Shown one piece after another: positions 17,108 through 24,772 of a stretch of DNA of 64,000 nucleotides (positions are counted from its first letter, which is position 1; every line of letters begins with the position of its first letter). The notes under the pieces were generated by a model. That model saw only the letters and a program-made list of their open reading frames with translations. It searched no databases and was not told where the DNA came from. The position numbers and the translations under genes are program-made. Location of the stretch: contig NZ_UUON01000051.1 of the NCBI RefSeq assembly GCF_900590885.1, positions 372,001 to 436,000 on the forward strand. The letters are read 5' to 3'. The DNA is from Pseudomonas viridiflava (lineage in GTDB: Bacteria; Pseudomonadota; Gammaproteobacteria; Pseudomonadales; Pseudomonadaceae).

Positions 17108-18562
17108 TTAGCTCGGTCGATAAACGCGCACATTGGCATACCCCTCACTGAGCAAATGGTGGGCATGCAGGCGACTCATCACGCCTTTGTCGCAATACAG
17201 CAGGTACTGACGGCTGTTATCCAGTTCCTTGAAACGCGCGTTCAGTGCGTAGAACGGCAGCGTTTGCACGTCGATGCCAGTGATTTCCAGCGGCTCATCT
17301 TCGGCGGCATCCGGGTGACGGATGTCGACGACGATCTGGCCGGCCAGGGCTTCGCTGACTTCTTCGATCTGCACATCCTGGCCCAATTCGTCGATTACGC
17401 GATCGATCGGGACCAGTTTGGCGTTCTCGAGCGCACGCTCCAGAATCGCCATATCAAACTGTTGTTCTTCATATTCCACGCGGTTGCGCTTGGCGTGGGT
17501 CTTGGGGTTCACCGAAATGACCCCGCAGTACTCAGGCATATGCTTGGCAAAGTCGGCGGTGCCGATTTCTTCTGCCAGGTCGATGATGTCCTGTTTGTGG
17601 CTGGCGATCAGCGGGCGCAAGACCAGCTTCTCGGTGACGCAATCAATCAGCGACAGGTTCGGCAGCGTCTGGCTCGATACCTGGGAGATCGCTTCACCGG
17701 TCACCAACGCGTCGATCTGCAATTGATCGGCGATTCGGGACGCAGCGCGCAACATCATACGCTTCAATACTACGCCCATATGACTGTTATCGACTTTGCC
17801 GAGAATTTCGCCCAGCACTTCCTCGAACGGTACGCTCACAAATAGCACGCGTTGGGAGCTGCCGTACTTCTTCCAGATAAAGTGCGCGACTTCCATCACG
17901 CCCAATTCGTGTGCACGCCCGCCCAGGTTAAAGAAGCAGAAGTGGCTCATCAGGCCGCGGCGCATGATCTGGTAGGCCGCCACCGTGGAATCGAAACCGC
18001 CGGACATAAGCACCAGGGTCTGTTCCAGGGCGCCCAGCGGGTAGCCGCCGATGCTGTTGTGCTGGCTGTGGATCACAAACAACCGTTGGTCGCGAATTTC
18101 CATGCGCACTTCAATTTGCGGCGCTTTCAAGGAAATTCCGGCGGCACCGCACTCGCGACGCAGCTTGCTGCCGACGTATTTCTCGACGTCCATGGAGCTG
18201 AACGTGTGCTTGCCGGCACGCTTGCAGCGCACCGAAAAAATCTTGCCCTCGATCTCACTGCCGAAGTGCTGTTTGCACTTCTCGGTGATGTCGTCGAAGT
18301 CGCCCAGCGGGTACTCATCCACCTGCAGGAAATGCGCGATGCCCGGCATGCAGCTCAGGCGCTCGGTCATGTCCTTCAAGGCTTTGGCGTCGGTAACGCG
18401 GGTTTCCAGCTCGAGATTGTCCCACACGCCATTCACCACCACAGCCGGGTCCAGGTCACGGAGCACGGCACGGATGTTCTTGGCCAACTGACGGATGAAA
18501 CGCGTCCGTACCGGTCGGCTCTTGATGGTGATTTCGGGGAAGACTTTAACGATTAATTTCAT
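17108..18562 (-). CDS. thiI: tRNA 4-thiouridine synthase / thiamine sulfurtransferase with rhodanese domain
   Basis: ThiI makes 4-thiouridine at position 8 of tRNA and can deliver sulfur for the thiazole of thiamine. The 484-residue protein has the NFLD/THUMP part (about residues 1-165), the PP-loop SGGFDS (about 187-192) that adenylates tRNA, and a C-terminal rhodanese domain whose catalytic cysteine is in LLYCDKGVMS (about Cys457). The upstream frame could extend 21 codons, but MKLIVKVFPEITIKS is the conserved start. All catalytic parts are intact. Confidence 0.96.
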   Translation of the reverse strand: MKLIVKVFPEITIKSRPVRTRFIRQLAKNIRAVLRDLDPAVVVNGVWDNLELETRVTDAKALKDMTERLSCMPGIAHFLQVDEYPLGDFDDITEKCKQHFGSEIEGKIFSVRCKRAGKHTFSSMDVEKYVGSKLRRECGAAGISLKAPQIEVRMEIRDQRLFVIHSQHNSIGGYPLGALEQTLVLMSGGFDSTVAAYQIMRRGLMSHFCFFNLGGRAHELGVMEVAHFIWKKYGSSQRVLFVSVPFEEVLGEILGKVDNSHMGVVLKRMMLRAASRIADQLQIDALVTGEAISQVSSQTLPNLSLIDCVTEKLVLRPLIASHKQDIIDLAEEIGTADFAKHMPEYCGVISVNPKTHAKRNRVEYEEQQFDMAILERALENAKLVPIDRVIDELGQDVQIEEVSEALAGQIVVDIRHPDAAEDEPLEITGIDVQTLPFYALNARFKELDNSRQYLLYCDKGVMSRLHAHHLLSEGYANVRVYRPS

Positions 18563-18659
18563 GGAAACAGCGCGCGCCGGGCCTGCTGAAAAAGGGGGGC
18601 GCGGATTATAGCGGAAATCGCTCAAGGTTTAACCAGTTAATATGCACAGACCTCGATGC

Positions 18660-18709
18660 GCACTAAAGCAGTGCATTTGCACGCGATTGCGCCACATTGC
18701 GGTGCGCAA
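18660..18709. promoter_or_regulatory. two NtrC-type palindromes upstream of glnA
   Basis: GCACTAAAGCAGTGC (18660-18674) is a perfect 5-bp-arm palindrome of the NtrC form GCAC-N7-GTGC. A second palindrome (18687-18709) has arms TTGCGC and GCGCAA around a 11-base centre. They lie about 70-120 bases upstream of the sigma-54 element, a normal enhancer position. Site identity is inferred from form and context. Confidence 0.7.
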
Positions 18710-18778
18710 TTTTTGCGCTTTTGTCGCAATGCACCTTTATAGGGGCGTTTTTGGAGCAAAAAACCCATGTTGGCGCAC

Positions 18779-18794
18779 TGGCATGCAATTTGCT
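18779..18794 (+). promoter_or_regulatory. sigma-54 promoter of glnA
   Basis: TGGCATGCAATTTGCT matches the -24/-12 consensus with GG and GC 10 bases apart. The predicted start near 18805 leaves a leader of about 92 bases before the glnA ATG. The rest of the 18563-18896 gap holds the two NtrC-type palindromes and the thiI promoter side. Confidence 0.8.
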
Positions 18795-18896
18795 CTCTTG
18801 TGAGGCAGGTTGCCATGGCGGACTATCCGCGCCGGCATCACCCACATTCTAAGGGCTAACTCCACTACCCCAGCCCGAAGCCACCCGGAGGACACT

Positions 18897-20303
18897 ATGT
18901 CGAAGTCGGTTCAACTCATCAAAGATCATGACGTTAAATGGATTGATCTGCGCTTCACGGACACCAAAGGCACTCAGCACCACGTGACCATGCCGGCTCG
19001 CGATGCGCTGGATGATGCTTTCTTCGAAGAAGGCAAAATGTTCGACGGTTCCTCCATTGCCGGCTGGAAAGGCATCGAAGCCTCCGACATGATCCTGATG
19101 CCGGACGACAGCACTGCCGTGCTGGACCCGTTCACCGAAGAAGCCACCCTGATCCTGGTGTGCGACGTGATCGAGCCGTCGACCATGCAAGGCTACGACC
19201 GCGACCCACGTGCGATCGCCAAGCGTGCCGAGGAATACCTGAAGTCCACCGGTATCGGTGACACCGTATTCGTAGGCCCGGAGCCAGAGTTCTTCATCTT
19301 CGACCAGGTCAAGTTCAAGTCCGACATCTCCGGCTCCATGTTCAAGATCTACTCCGAACAAGGTTCGTGGATGTCCGACCAGGACGTGGAAGGCGGCAAC
19401 CATGGCCACCGTCCAGGCATCAAAGGTGGCTACTTCCCGGTTCCGCCGTTCGACCACGACCACGAAATCCGTACCTCCATGTGCAACGCCATGGAAGACA
19501 TGGGCCTGGTCATCGAAGTGCACCACCACGAAGTGGCCACTGCCGGCCAGAACGAAATCGGTGTGAAGTTCAACACCCTGGTAGCCAAGGCTGACGAAGT
19601 TCAGACCCTGAAGTACTGCGTACACAACACTGCCGTCGCTTACGGCCGTACCGCTACCTTCATGCCCAAGCCGCTGTACGGCGATAACGGTTCGGGTATG
19701 CACGTTCACCTGTCCATCGCCAAAGATGGCAAGAACACCTTTGCTGGCGAAGGTTATGCCGGCCTGTCCGACACCGCCCTGTACTTCATCGGCGGTATCA
19801 TCAAGCACGGTAAGGCCCTGAACGGCTTCACCAACCCGTCGACCAACTCCTACAAGCGTCTGGTCCCAGGTTTCGAAGCGCCGGTAATGCTGGCCTACTC
19901 GGCTCGCAACCGTTCCGCCTCGATCCGTATTCCTTACGTGTCCAGCCCTCGCGCTCGCCGTATCGAAGCTCGCTTCCCGGATCCGGCAGCCAACCCGTAC
20001 CTGGCCTTCGCTGCCCTGGTAATGGCCGGCCTGGACGGTATCCAGAACAAGATCCACCCTGGCGACGCCGCCGACAAAAACTTGTACGACCTGCCGCCTG
20101 AAGAGGCCAAAGAGATCCCACAAGTGTGCGGCAGCCTGAAAGAGGCCCTGGAAGAGCTGGACAAGGGCCGTGCGTTCCTGACCAAAGGCGGCGTGTTCAG
20201 CGACGACTTCATCGACGCTTACATCGGCCTGAAAAGCGAAGAAGAAATCAAGGTTCGCACCTTCGTACACCCACTGGAATACGAGCTGTACTACAGCTGC
20301 TGA
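18897..20303 (+). CDS. glnA: glutamine synthetase type I
   Basis: GlnA joins ammonia to glutamate with ATP and is the main ammonium assimilation enzyme. The 468-residue length and motifs fit the dodecameric, adenylylated GSI-beta type: MFDGSSIAGW (about residues 48-57), the ATP-binding KPLYGDNGSGMHVH region (about 258-271) and the adenylylation site NLYDLPPEE (Tyr near 397). CGGAGGAC precedes ATG 18897; an upstream in-frame ATG lacks such a site. It is preceded by an NtrC/sigma-54 control region and closed by a strong terminator, so it is not co-transcribed with glnL as in enterics. Confidence 0.98.
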   Translation: MSKSVQLIKDHDVKWIDLRFTDTKGTQHHVTMPARDALDDAFFEEGKMFDGSSIAGWKGIEASDMILMPDDSTAVLDPFTEEATLILVCDVIEPSTMQGYDRDPRAIAKRAEEYLKSTGIGDTVFVGPEPEFFIFDQVKFKSDISGSMFKIYSEQGSWMSDQDVEGGNHGHRPGIKGGYFPVPPFDHDHEIRTSMCNAMEDMGLVIEVHHHEVATAGQNEIGVKFNTLVAKADEVQTLKYCVHNTAVAYGRTATFMPKPLYGDNGSGMHVHLSIAKDGKNTFAGEGYAGLSDTALYFIGGIIKHGKALNGFTNPSTNSYKRLVPGFEAPVMLAYSARNRSASIRIPYVSSPRARRIEARFPDPAANPYLAFAALVMAGLDGIQNKIHPGDAADKNLYDLPPEEAKEIPQVCGSLKEALEELDKGRAFLTKGGVFSDDFIDAYIGLKSEEEIKVRTFVHPLEYELYYSC

Positions 20304-20332
20304 TCCGGTAGCGCTGCTTAACGTGGCGTGAC

Positions 20333-20363
20333 AAAAAAGACCTCCTTCGGGAGGTCTTTTTTT
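20333..20363 (+). terminator. glnA terminator
   Basis: AAAAGACCTCC, loop TTCG, then GGAGGTCTTTTTTT: a 10-bp stem with a stable UUCG tetraloop and seven T residues, 30 bases after the glnA stop. Confidence 0.93.
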
Positions 20364-20443
20364 GCCCGGGATTCACCCAAGGCAAACGCACAACGTAAGG
20401 TAGCGCCAGATTGACACTGCTCTTGATCTGCAAACCCAATCCA

Positions 20444-20474
20444 AAATGTGGGAAAGGGCAAGCCCCCTCCCACC
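20444..20474. repeat. REP-like hairpin adjoining a ribosome binding site
   Basis: AATGTGGGAAAGGGCAAG followed by CCCCCTCCCACC is a degraded single REP. Its right edge abuts AGGAG, the ribosome site of the following chorismate mutase gene, so the hairpin would sit in that mRNA leader. Confidence 0.65.
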
Positions 20475-20486
20475 AGGAGATCACCG

Positions 20487-21026
20487 TTGAAACATTGCCT
20501 TGTGTCCGCCCTGCTGCTCTTCAGCGCCTGCGCATCCGCTGCACCTCCCACCACCCTCGCCCCACTGCTTAACAGCATCGCCGAGCGCCTGGAAATCGCC
20601 GACCAAGTGGCCCTGAGCAAATGGGACAGCCACAAGCCCGTAGAGGACAAAACGCGCGAACAAGAAGTGATCGCCAGCGTCGTCGCCCAGGCACCGAGCT
20701 ACAAATTGGCCCCTGCCGCCGCCGAGCAGTTTTTCTCCGCGCAAATCGAAGCGAACAAACTGGTGCAGTACACCCACCTCTCCGACTGGCAGTTCCAGGG
20801 CAAGGCGCCTGACGATCCGCGCCCGGACCTGGTGAAGCAAATCCGCCCGCAGTTGGACGAGTTGCAAAAACGCCTGCTGCAGCAATTGGCGGACTTCACC
20901 CCACAGCGCACCGACCCGCAGTGCGCGCAGTGGCTGGCCGAAGCGGTGCATGAGCCGCTGAACGACCCGCTGCGCCAGCTCGCAATGATCCGCGCCACCG
21001 CCGAGCTGTGTATCTACAAAGGCTAA
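20487..21026 (+). CDS. periplasmic chorismate mutase (AroQ-gamma type)
   Basis: The 179-residue protein has a Sec signal (MKHCLVSALLLFSACASA, cut before APP) and the secreted chorismate mutase pattern: IAERLEIADQVALSKWDSHK then EDKTREQEVI near residues 30-60, and a paired C-terminal cysteine motif. The enzyme converts chorismate to prephenate; exported forms are known in Pseudomonas and other proteobacteria, but their purpose in the periplasm is unclear. The start is TTG 20487 with AGGAG 8 bases upstream; no ATG fits. It lies between glnA and glnL but after a terminator, so co-regulation with nitrogen genes is not implied. Confidence 0.83.
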   Translation: MKHCLVSALLLFSACASAAPPTTLAPLLNSIAERLEIADQVALSKWDSHKPVEDKTREQEVIASVVAQAPSYKLAPAAAEQFFSAQIEANKLVQYTHLSDWQFQGKAPDDPRPDLVKQIRPQLDELQKRLLQQLADFTPQRTDPQCAQWLAEAVHEPLNDPLRQLAMIRATAELCIYKG

Positions 21027-21098
21027 CGCCCGCTCCTACATTTGAATTGCCTACGTTCAGGTGCTTGTGTACAGGTTCCTGAACAACCTTCACAAAAC

Positions 21099-21115
21099 CG
21101 CACTATATTGGTGCG
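21099..21115. promoter_or_regulatory. NtrC-type site upstream of glnL
   Basis: CGCACTATATTGGTGCG has arms CGCAC and GTGCG around 7 bases, one base per arm away from the classical NtrC site TGCACTATATTGGTGCA. It lies about 200 bases before glnL. Confidence 0.75.
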
Positions 21116-21242
21116 ATAGCCTGCACCCTTCCCACCGACCCACACCATTTTGGTTCGAAACTTCCCGTGCAAGCTGGCAGAACGCCACAGTTTCGAGCCT
21201 AAAACCCCTATTTCAGGGGTTTAACGCTTCTTTTCGGAGCCT

Positions 21243-21258
21243 TGGTTTGGTTTTTGCA
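21243..21258 (+). promoter_or_regulatory. possible sigma-54 promoter of glnLG
   Basis: TGGTTTGGTTTTTGCA has the invariant GG and GC at 10-base spacing but deviates at the CAC positions. It lies 57 bases before the glnL start and about 130 bases after the NtrC-type palindrome, a workable geometry. A sigma-70 promoter repressed by NtrC is an equally valid reading. Confidence 0.45.
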
Positions 21259-21314
21259 TTTTCCTTGTATCAGCGTGTGCCTCAAGCCCGCGCCTTGCTC
21301 CAAAAGAGGTCCTG

Positions 21315-22400
21315 ATGACCATCAGCGATGCACTGCACCGTTTGCTACTCGACAACCTGACTACCGCAACCATCCTGCTCAACGACGACCTGCGTCTTGA
21401 GTACATGAACCCGGCAGCGGAGATGCTCCTGGCCATCAGCGGCCAGCGCAGCCATGGGCAGTTCATCAGCGAGCTGTTCACCGAGTCGGCCGAAGCCTTG
21501 AGCTCGTTGCGCCAGGCGGTGGAGCAGGCACACCCGTTTACCAAGCGCGAGGCGATGCTCACGGCCCTGACCGGCCAGACGCTGACCGTCGACTACGCCG
21601 TGACCCCGATCCTGAGCAACGGTGCCACCTTGCTGTTGCTCGAAGTGCACCCCCGCGACCGCCTGCTGCGCATTACCAAAGAAGAAGCGCAGCTGTCCAA
21701 GCAGGAAACCAGCAAGATGCTGGTGCGCGGCCTCGCCCATGAGATCAAGAACCCGCTGGGCGGCATTCGCGGCGCGGCCCAGTTGCTGGCCCGCGAGCTG
21801 CCCGAAGAGCACCTCAAGGACTACACCAACGTCATCATTGAAGAGGCCGATCGCCTGCGCAACCTGGTGGACCGCATGCTCGGCTCCAACAAGCTGCCGT
21901 CGCTGGCGATGACCAACGTGCATGAGGTACTGGAGCGCGTTTGTCAGCTGGTCGAGGCCGAAAGCCAGGGCTGCATCACCCTGGTGCGCGACTACGACCC
22001 GAGTATTCCCGACGTATTGATCGACCGCGAACAGATGATCCAGGCGGTGCTCAATATCGTGCGCAACGCCATGCAGGCCATCAGCAGCCAGAACGAGCTG
22101 CGCCTGGGCCGCATCAGCCTGCGCACCCGCGCCCTGCGCCAGTTCACCATCGGTCACGTGCGCCACCGCCTGGTCACCAAGGTCGAGATCATCGACAACG
22201 GCCCGGGCATTCCTGCGGAACTCCAGGAAACCATCTTCTTTCCCATGGTCAGCGGCCGCCCGGACGGTACCGGGCTGGGCCTGGCCATTACCCAGAACAT
22301 CATCAGCCAGCACCAGGGTCTGATCGAATGTGAGAGCCATCCCGGCCACACCACGTTCTCGATCTTTCTGCCTCTGGAACAAGGAGCCCCATCGACATGA
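21315..22400 (+). CDS. glnL: nitrogen regulation sensor kinase NtrB
   Basis: GlnL (NtrB) phosphorylates or dephosphorylates NtrC according to PII status. The 361-residue cytoplasmic protein has an N-terminal PAS domain (about residues 5-115), the H-box RGLAHEIKNPLGGIRGAAQL with His142, and a C-terminal ATPase domain with the N-box (NIVRNAMQAI) and G-box GTGLGLAITQNI. No membrane segment is present, as expected. Its stop overlaps the start of glnG by four bases (ATGA), so the two are translated together. Confidence 0.97.
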   Translation: MTISDALHRLLLDNLTTATILLNDDLRLEYMNPAAEMLLAISGQRSHGQFISELFTESAEALSSLRQAVEQAHPFTKREAMLTALTGQTLTVDYAVTPILSNGATLLLLEVHPRDRLLRITKEEAQLSKQETSKMLVRGLAHEIKNPLGGIRGAAQLLARELPEEHLKDYTNVIIEEADRLRNLVDRMLGSNKLPSLAMTNVHEVLERVCQLVEAESQGCITLVRDYDPSIPDVLIDREQMIQAVLNIVRNAMQAISSQNELRLGRISLRTRALRQFTIGHVRHRLVTKVEIIDNGPGIPAELQETIFFPMVSGRPDGTGLGLAITQNIISQHQGLIECESHPGHTTFSIFLPLEQGAPST

Positions 22401-23833
22401 GCCGTAGTGAAACTGTCTGGATCGTCGATGACGACCGTTCTATCCGCTGGGTCCTCGAGAAAGCCTTGCAACAGGAAGGCATGACCACCCAGAGCTTCGA
22501 CAGCGCCGACGGGGTGATGAGCCGCCTGGCCCGCCAGCAGCCCGACGTGATCATCTCTGACATCCGCATGCCCGGCGCCAGTGGCCTGGACCTGCTGGCG
22601 CGGATCCGCGAGCAGCACCCGCGCCTGCCGGTGATCATCATGACCGCGCACTCGGACCTGGACAGCGCTGTCGCGTCCTACCAGGGCGGCGCCTTTGAAT
22701 ACCTGCCCAAGCCGTTCGACGTGGACGAGGCGGTGGCGCTGGTAAAACGCGCCAACCAGCACGCCCAGGAACAACAGAACCAGGAAGCCCCTCCGGCCCT
22801 GACCCGCACCCCGGAAATCATCGGCGAAGCGCCGGCGATGCAGGAAGTGTTTCGCGCCATCGGGCGCTTGAGCCACTCCAACATCACCGTGCTGATCAAC
22901 GGCGAATCGGGTACCGGTAAAGAGCTGGTCGCCCACGCCTTGCACCGTCACAGCCCACGGGCGGCCTCGCCGTTCATTGCGCTGAACATGGCGGCGATCC
23001 CCAAGGACCTGATGGAGTCCGAGCTGTTCGGCCATGAGAAAGGCGCGTTCACCGGCGCGGCCAACCTGCGTCGCGGGCGTTTTGAACAGGCGGACGGCGG
23101 CACGCTGTTCCTCGATGAAATCGGCGACATGCCGGCCGACACCCAGACCCGCCTGCTGCGCGTATTGGCCGACGGCGAGTTCTACCGTGTTGGCGGGCAC
23201 ACGCCGGTCAAGGTCGACGTGCGCATCATCGCGGCCACCCACCAGAACCTCGAAACCCTGGTGCACGCGGGCAAGTTCCGTGAGGACTTGTTTCACCGCC
23301 TCAACGTGATCCGCATCCACATCCCGCGCATGTCGGACCGTCGCGAAGACATCCCGACCCTGGCCCGCCACTTCCTCAGTCGCGCCGCCCAGGAGCTGGC
23401 CGTCGAGCCCAAGCTGCTGAAAAGCGAGACCGAGGAATACCTGAAGAACCTGCCGTGGCCCGGCAACGTGCGCCAACTGGAGAACACTTGCCGCTGGATC
23501 ACCGTGATGGCGTCCGGGCGTGAGGTGCACATCAGCGACCTGCCACCGGAGCTGCTGAGCCTGCCGCAGGATTCGGCCCCGGTGACCAACTGGGAACAGG
23601 CCCTGCGCCAATGGGCCGACCAGGCCCTGGCACGCGGCCAGTCCAACCTGCTGGACAGCGCCGTGCCCGCCTTCGAGCGGATCATGATCGAAACCGCCCT
23701 GAAGCACACCGCCGGCCGCCGCCGCGATGCCGCCGTGTTGCTGGGCTGGGGCCGCAACACCCTGACTCGCAAGATCAAGGAGCTGGGGATGAAGGTCGAT
23801 GGAGGGGATGATGATGAGGGCGATGACGCCTAA
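22397..23833 (+). CDS. glnG: nitrogen regulator NtrC, sigma-54 activator
   Basis: NtrC activates sigma-54 promoters when nitrogen is short. The 478-residue protein has a receiver domain with phospho-acceptor Asp55 (VIISDIRMPG), an AAA+ domain with Walker A GESGTGKE (about residues 171-178), the sigma-54-contacting GAFTGA loop (about 216-221) and a Fis-type helix-turn-helix at the C-terminus (GRRRDAAVLLGWGRNTLTRK). All motifs are intact. Probable targets in this window are glnA, glnL, the small RNA locus just downstream, and hutU. Confidence 0.97.
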   Translation: MSRSETVWIVDDDRSIRWVLEKALQQEGMTTQSFDSADGVMSRLARQQPDVIISDIRMPGASGLDLLARIREQHPRLPVIIMTAHSDLDSAVASYQGGAFEYLPKPFDVDEAVALVKRANQHAQEQQNQEAPPALTRTPEIIGEAPAMQEVFRAIGRLSHSNITVLINGESGTGKELVAHALHRHSPRAASPFIALNMAAIPKDLMESELFGHEKGAFTGAANLRRGRFEQADGGTLFLDEIGDMPADTQTRLLRVLADGEFYRVGGHTPVKVDVRIIAATHQNLETLVHAGKFREDLFHRLNVIRIHIPRMSDRREDIPTLARHFLSRAAQELAVEPKLLKSETEEYLKNLPWPGNVRQLENTCRWITVMASGREVHISDLPPELLSLPQDSAPVTNWEQALRQWADQALARGQSNLLDSAVPAFERIMIETALKHTAGRRRDAAVLLGWGRNTLTRKIKELGMKVDGGDDDEGDDA

Positions 23834-23867
23834 GTCTCAAATCCACTGAAAAACGGATGTGAAATCT

Positions 23868-23899
23868 AATGTGGGAGGGGGCCAGCCCCTCCCACATTT
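23868..23899. repeat. single REP hairpin after glnG
   Basis: AATGTGGGAGGGGGC, then CAGCCCCTCCCACATT: a 13-bp stem 35 bases after the glnG stop; possibly its transcript end. Confidence 0.8.
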
Positions 23900-24036
23900 G
23901 GATCTTCTATAGTTTTGGATCTCCGCAGCGCTTAAGCACTGTGCACTGCTTCAATGCACCATGAACTAGCATCGGGCACCGACCCAACGCCTGAAACATC
24001 TGCGCAATCGAGAAAATATTAAATCCAAAAAACACC

Positions 24037-24061
24037 AAAGCCCCGTATCCCGGGGCTTTGC
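24037..24061. terminator. possible terminator or boundary hairpin upstream of the small RNA
   Basis: AAAGCCCCG, TATC, CCGGGGCTTT forms a 9-10-bp stem. The T-run (GGTGTTTTTTGG) is on the - strand side, so it best stops transcription coming leftward from the 24332-24772 gene; on the + strand it would be a weak terminator for glnG. Confidence 0.6.
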
Positions 24062-24099
24062 GCTTTCTGGCGAAATTTTTTGGCACAAATTGCAAATTC

Positions 24100-24115
24100 T
24101 GGCACGCGCCCTGCA
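24100..24115 (+). promoter_or_regulatory. sigma-54 promoter of the NrsZ-like RNA
   Basis: TGGCACGCGCCCTGCA matches TGGCACG-N4-TGCA with 10 bases between GG and GC, the best RpoN match in the window. Predicted start is near 24126. GCAC half-sites occur at 23937-23960 but without clean NtrC symmetry. Confidence 0.85.
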
Positions 24116-24125
24116 ATAACCCTTG

Positions 24126-24336
24126 TACAACCCAGTTTCGGGGACCTTGGTACAGGCAGGCCGAGAATCCCCTCTTTACACCCGGGGTGCTTGATGCGAA
24201 TCGCGTCGCGCTCCACACCGCTTTGGGGAACCTCGGTACAGGCAGGCCGGGGATTCCCTCTTTAACACCGAAGCCTCTGGCTTCACCCCGTTTTGGGAGC
24301 CCTGGTACAGGCAGGCCGGGAACTCCCTCTTTTATT
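24126..24336 (+). ncRNA. nrsZ: NrsZ-like nitrogen-regulated small RNA, three repeated hairpins
   Basis: About 210 bases between glnG and the trmL locus contain three related hairpins at 24140-24172, 24226-24258 and 24295-24327. Each has the invariant 10-base loop TACAGGCAGG closed by GG/CC and is followed by CTCTTT. Stem positions differ between copies but stay paired (for example CCTTGG with CCGAGA, CCCTGG with CCGGGA), and each copy has a G-U pair that would be an A-C mismatch on the other strand, which argues for + strand RNA. The third hairpin with TCTTTTATT could terminate the transcript. In P. aeruginosa the RNA NrsZ lies between ntrC and the same methyltransferase gene, depends on NtrC and RpoN, and is processed. 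No credible protein is encoded. Boundaries are estimates. Confidence 0.82.
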
Positions 24337-24772
24337 GCTCTTGGAGATGGATCGCAAACCGCCAGCGGCCATCGGCCTCCTCGCCCCTCCACTCCCCACG
24401 CAACGGCCGCGCCGCCACCAGGTTCAGCAGCAAGCCGCCGTCGGTCTTGCGCACGCGCCAGTTCACATCCTTGCCATTGACCTTGATTTGCCCATTGGCA
24501 GCCTTGCCTTGCGCATCGAACAGCAGCGCCACGGTGCCGTCGACAAGCTCGCCGTGCAGCTTGGGTTCACTGTTGAACCACACCACCACGCCATCCACCG
24601 CCGTCTCGACCTGTTGCAGCTCAACCGGGTCCGGGGTGGTGAGGCGGCCGATCATCAGGCCCACCATCAGGCCGACAATCGCCAATGAGCCCATGACCCT
24701 CGGCATTAGCTTCGGTCTTGGGTCCTCTTCGGGGGTAGAATGCAGCGCATCTTTACCTTCGGAGCCGTGCAT
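24332..24772 (-). CDS. conserved hypothetical membrane-anchored protein
   Basis: Up to 146 residues, with one N-terminal membrane helix (GSLAIVGLMVGLMIGRL, about residues 28-44) and a small beta-rich domain (VVVWFNSEPKLHGELVDGTV through WRFAIHLQEQ) that would face the periplasm. I recognise no family function. The first ATG (24772) lies inside the start codon region of the divergent trmL; a second ATG (24706, MPRVMGSLAIV) would give 124 residues and leave room for a promoter, so the start is uncertain. Its stop codon lies within the tail of the small RNA coming from the opposite strand. Confidence 0.75.
   Translation of the reverse strand: MHGSEGKDALHSTPEEDPRPKLMPRVMGSLAIVGLMVGLMIGRLTTPDPVELQQVETAVDGVVVWFNSEPKLHGELVDGTVALLFDAQGKAANGQIKVNGKDVNWRVRKTDGGLLLNLVAARPLRGEWRGEEADGRWRFAIHLQEQ

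Noticed and set aside
24081..24094. TGGCACAAATTGCA as a sigma-54 promoter
   Set aside because: Only 8 bases lie between GG and GC; RpoN needs 10. The copy at 24100 has correct spacing.
24121..24336. Direct repeats near 24.2 kb as a CRISPR array
   Set aside because: Only three units, unequal spacing (86 and 69 bases), repeats that vary with compensating stem changes, and no cas genes; fits structured RNA, not CRISPR.
23907..24392. 161-codon - strand frame with repeated PGLPVP-type peptide
   Set aside because: The peptide repeat is the translation of the RNA hairpin repeats read antisense; no supported start or family.
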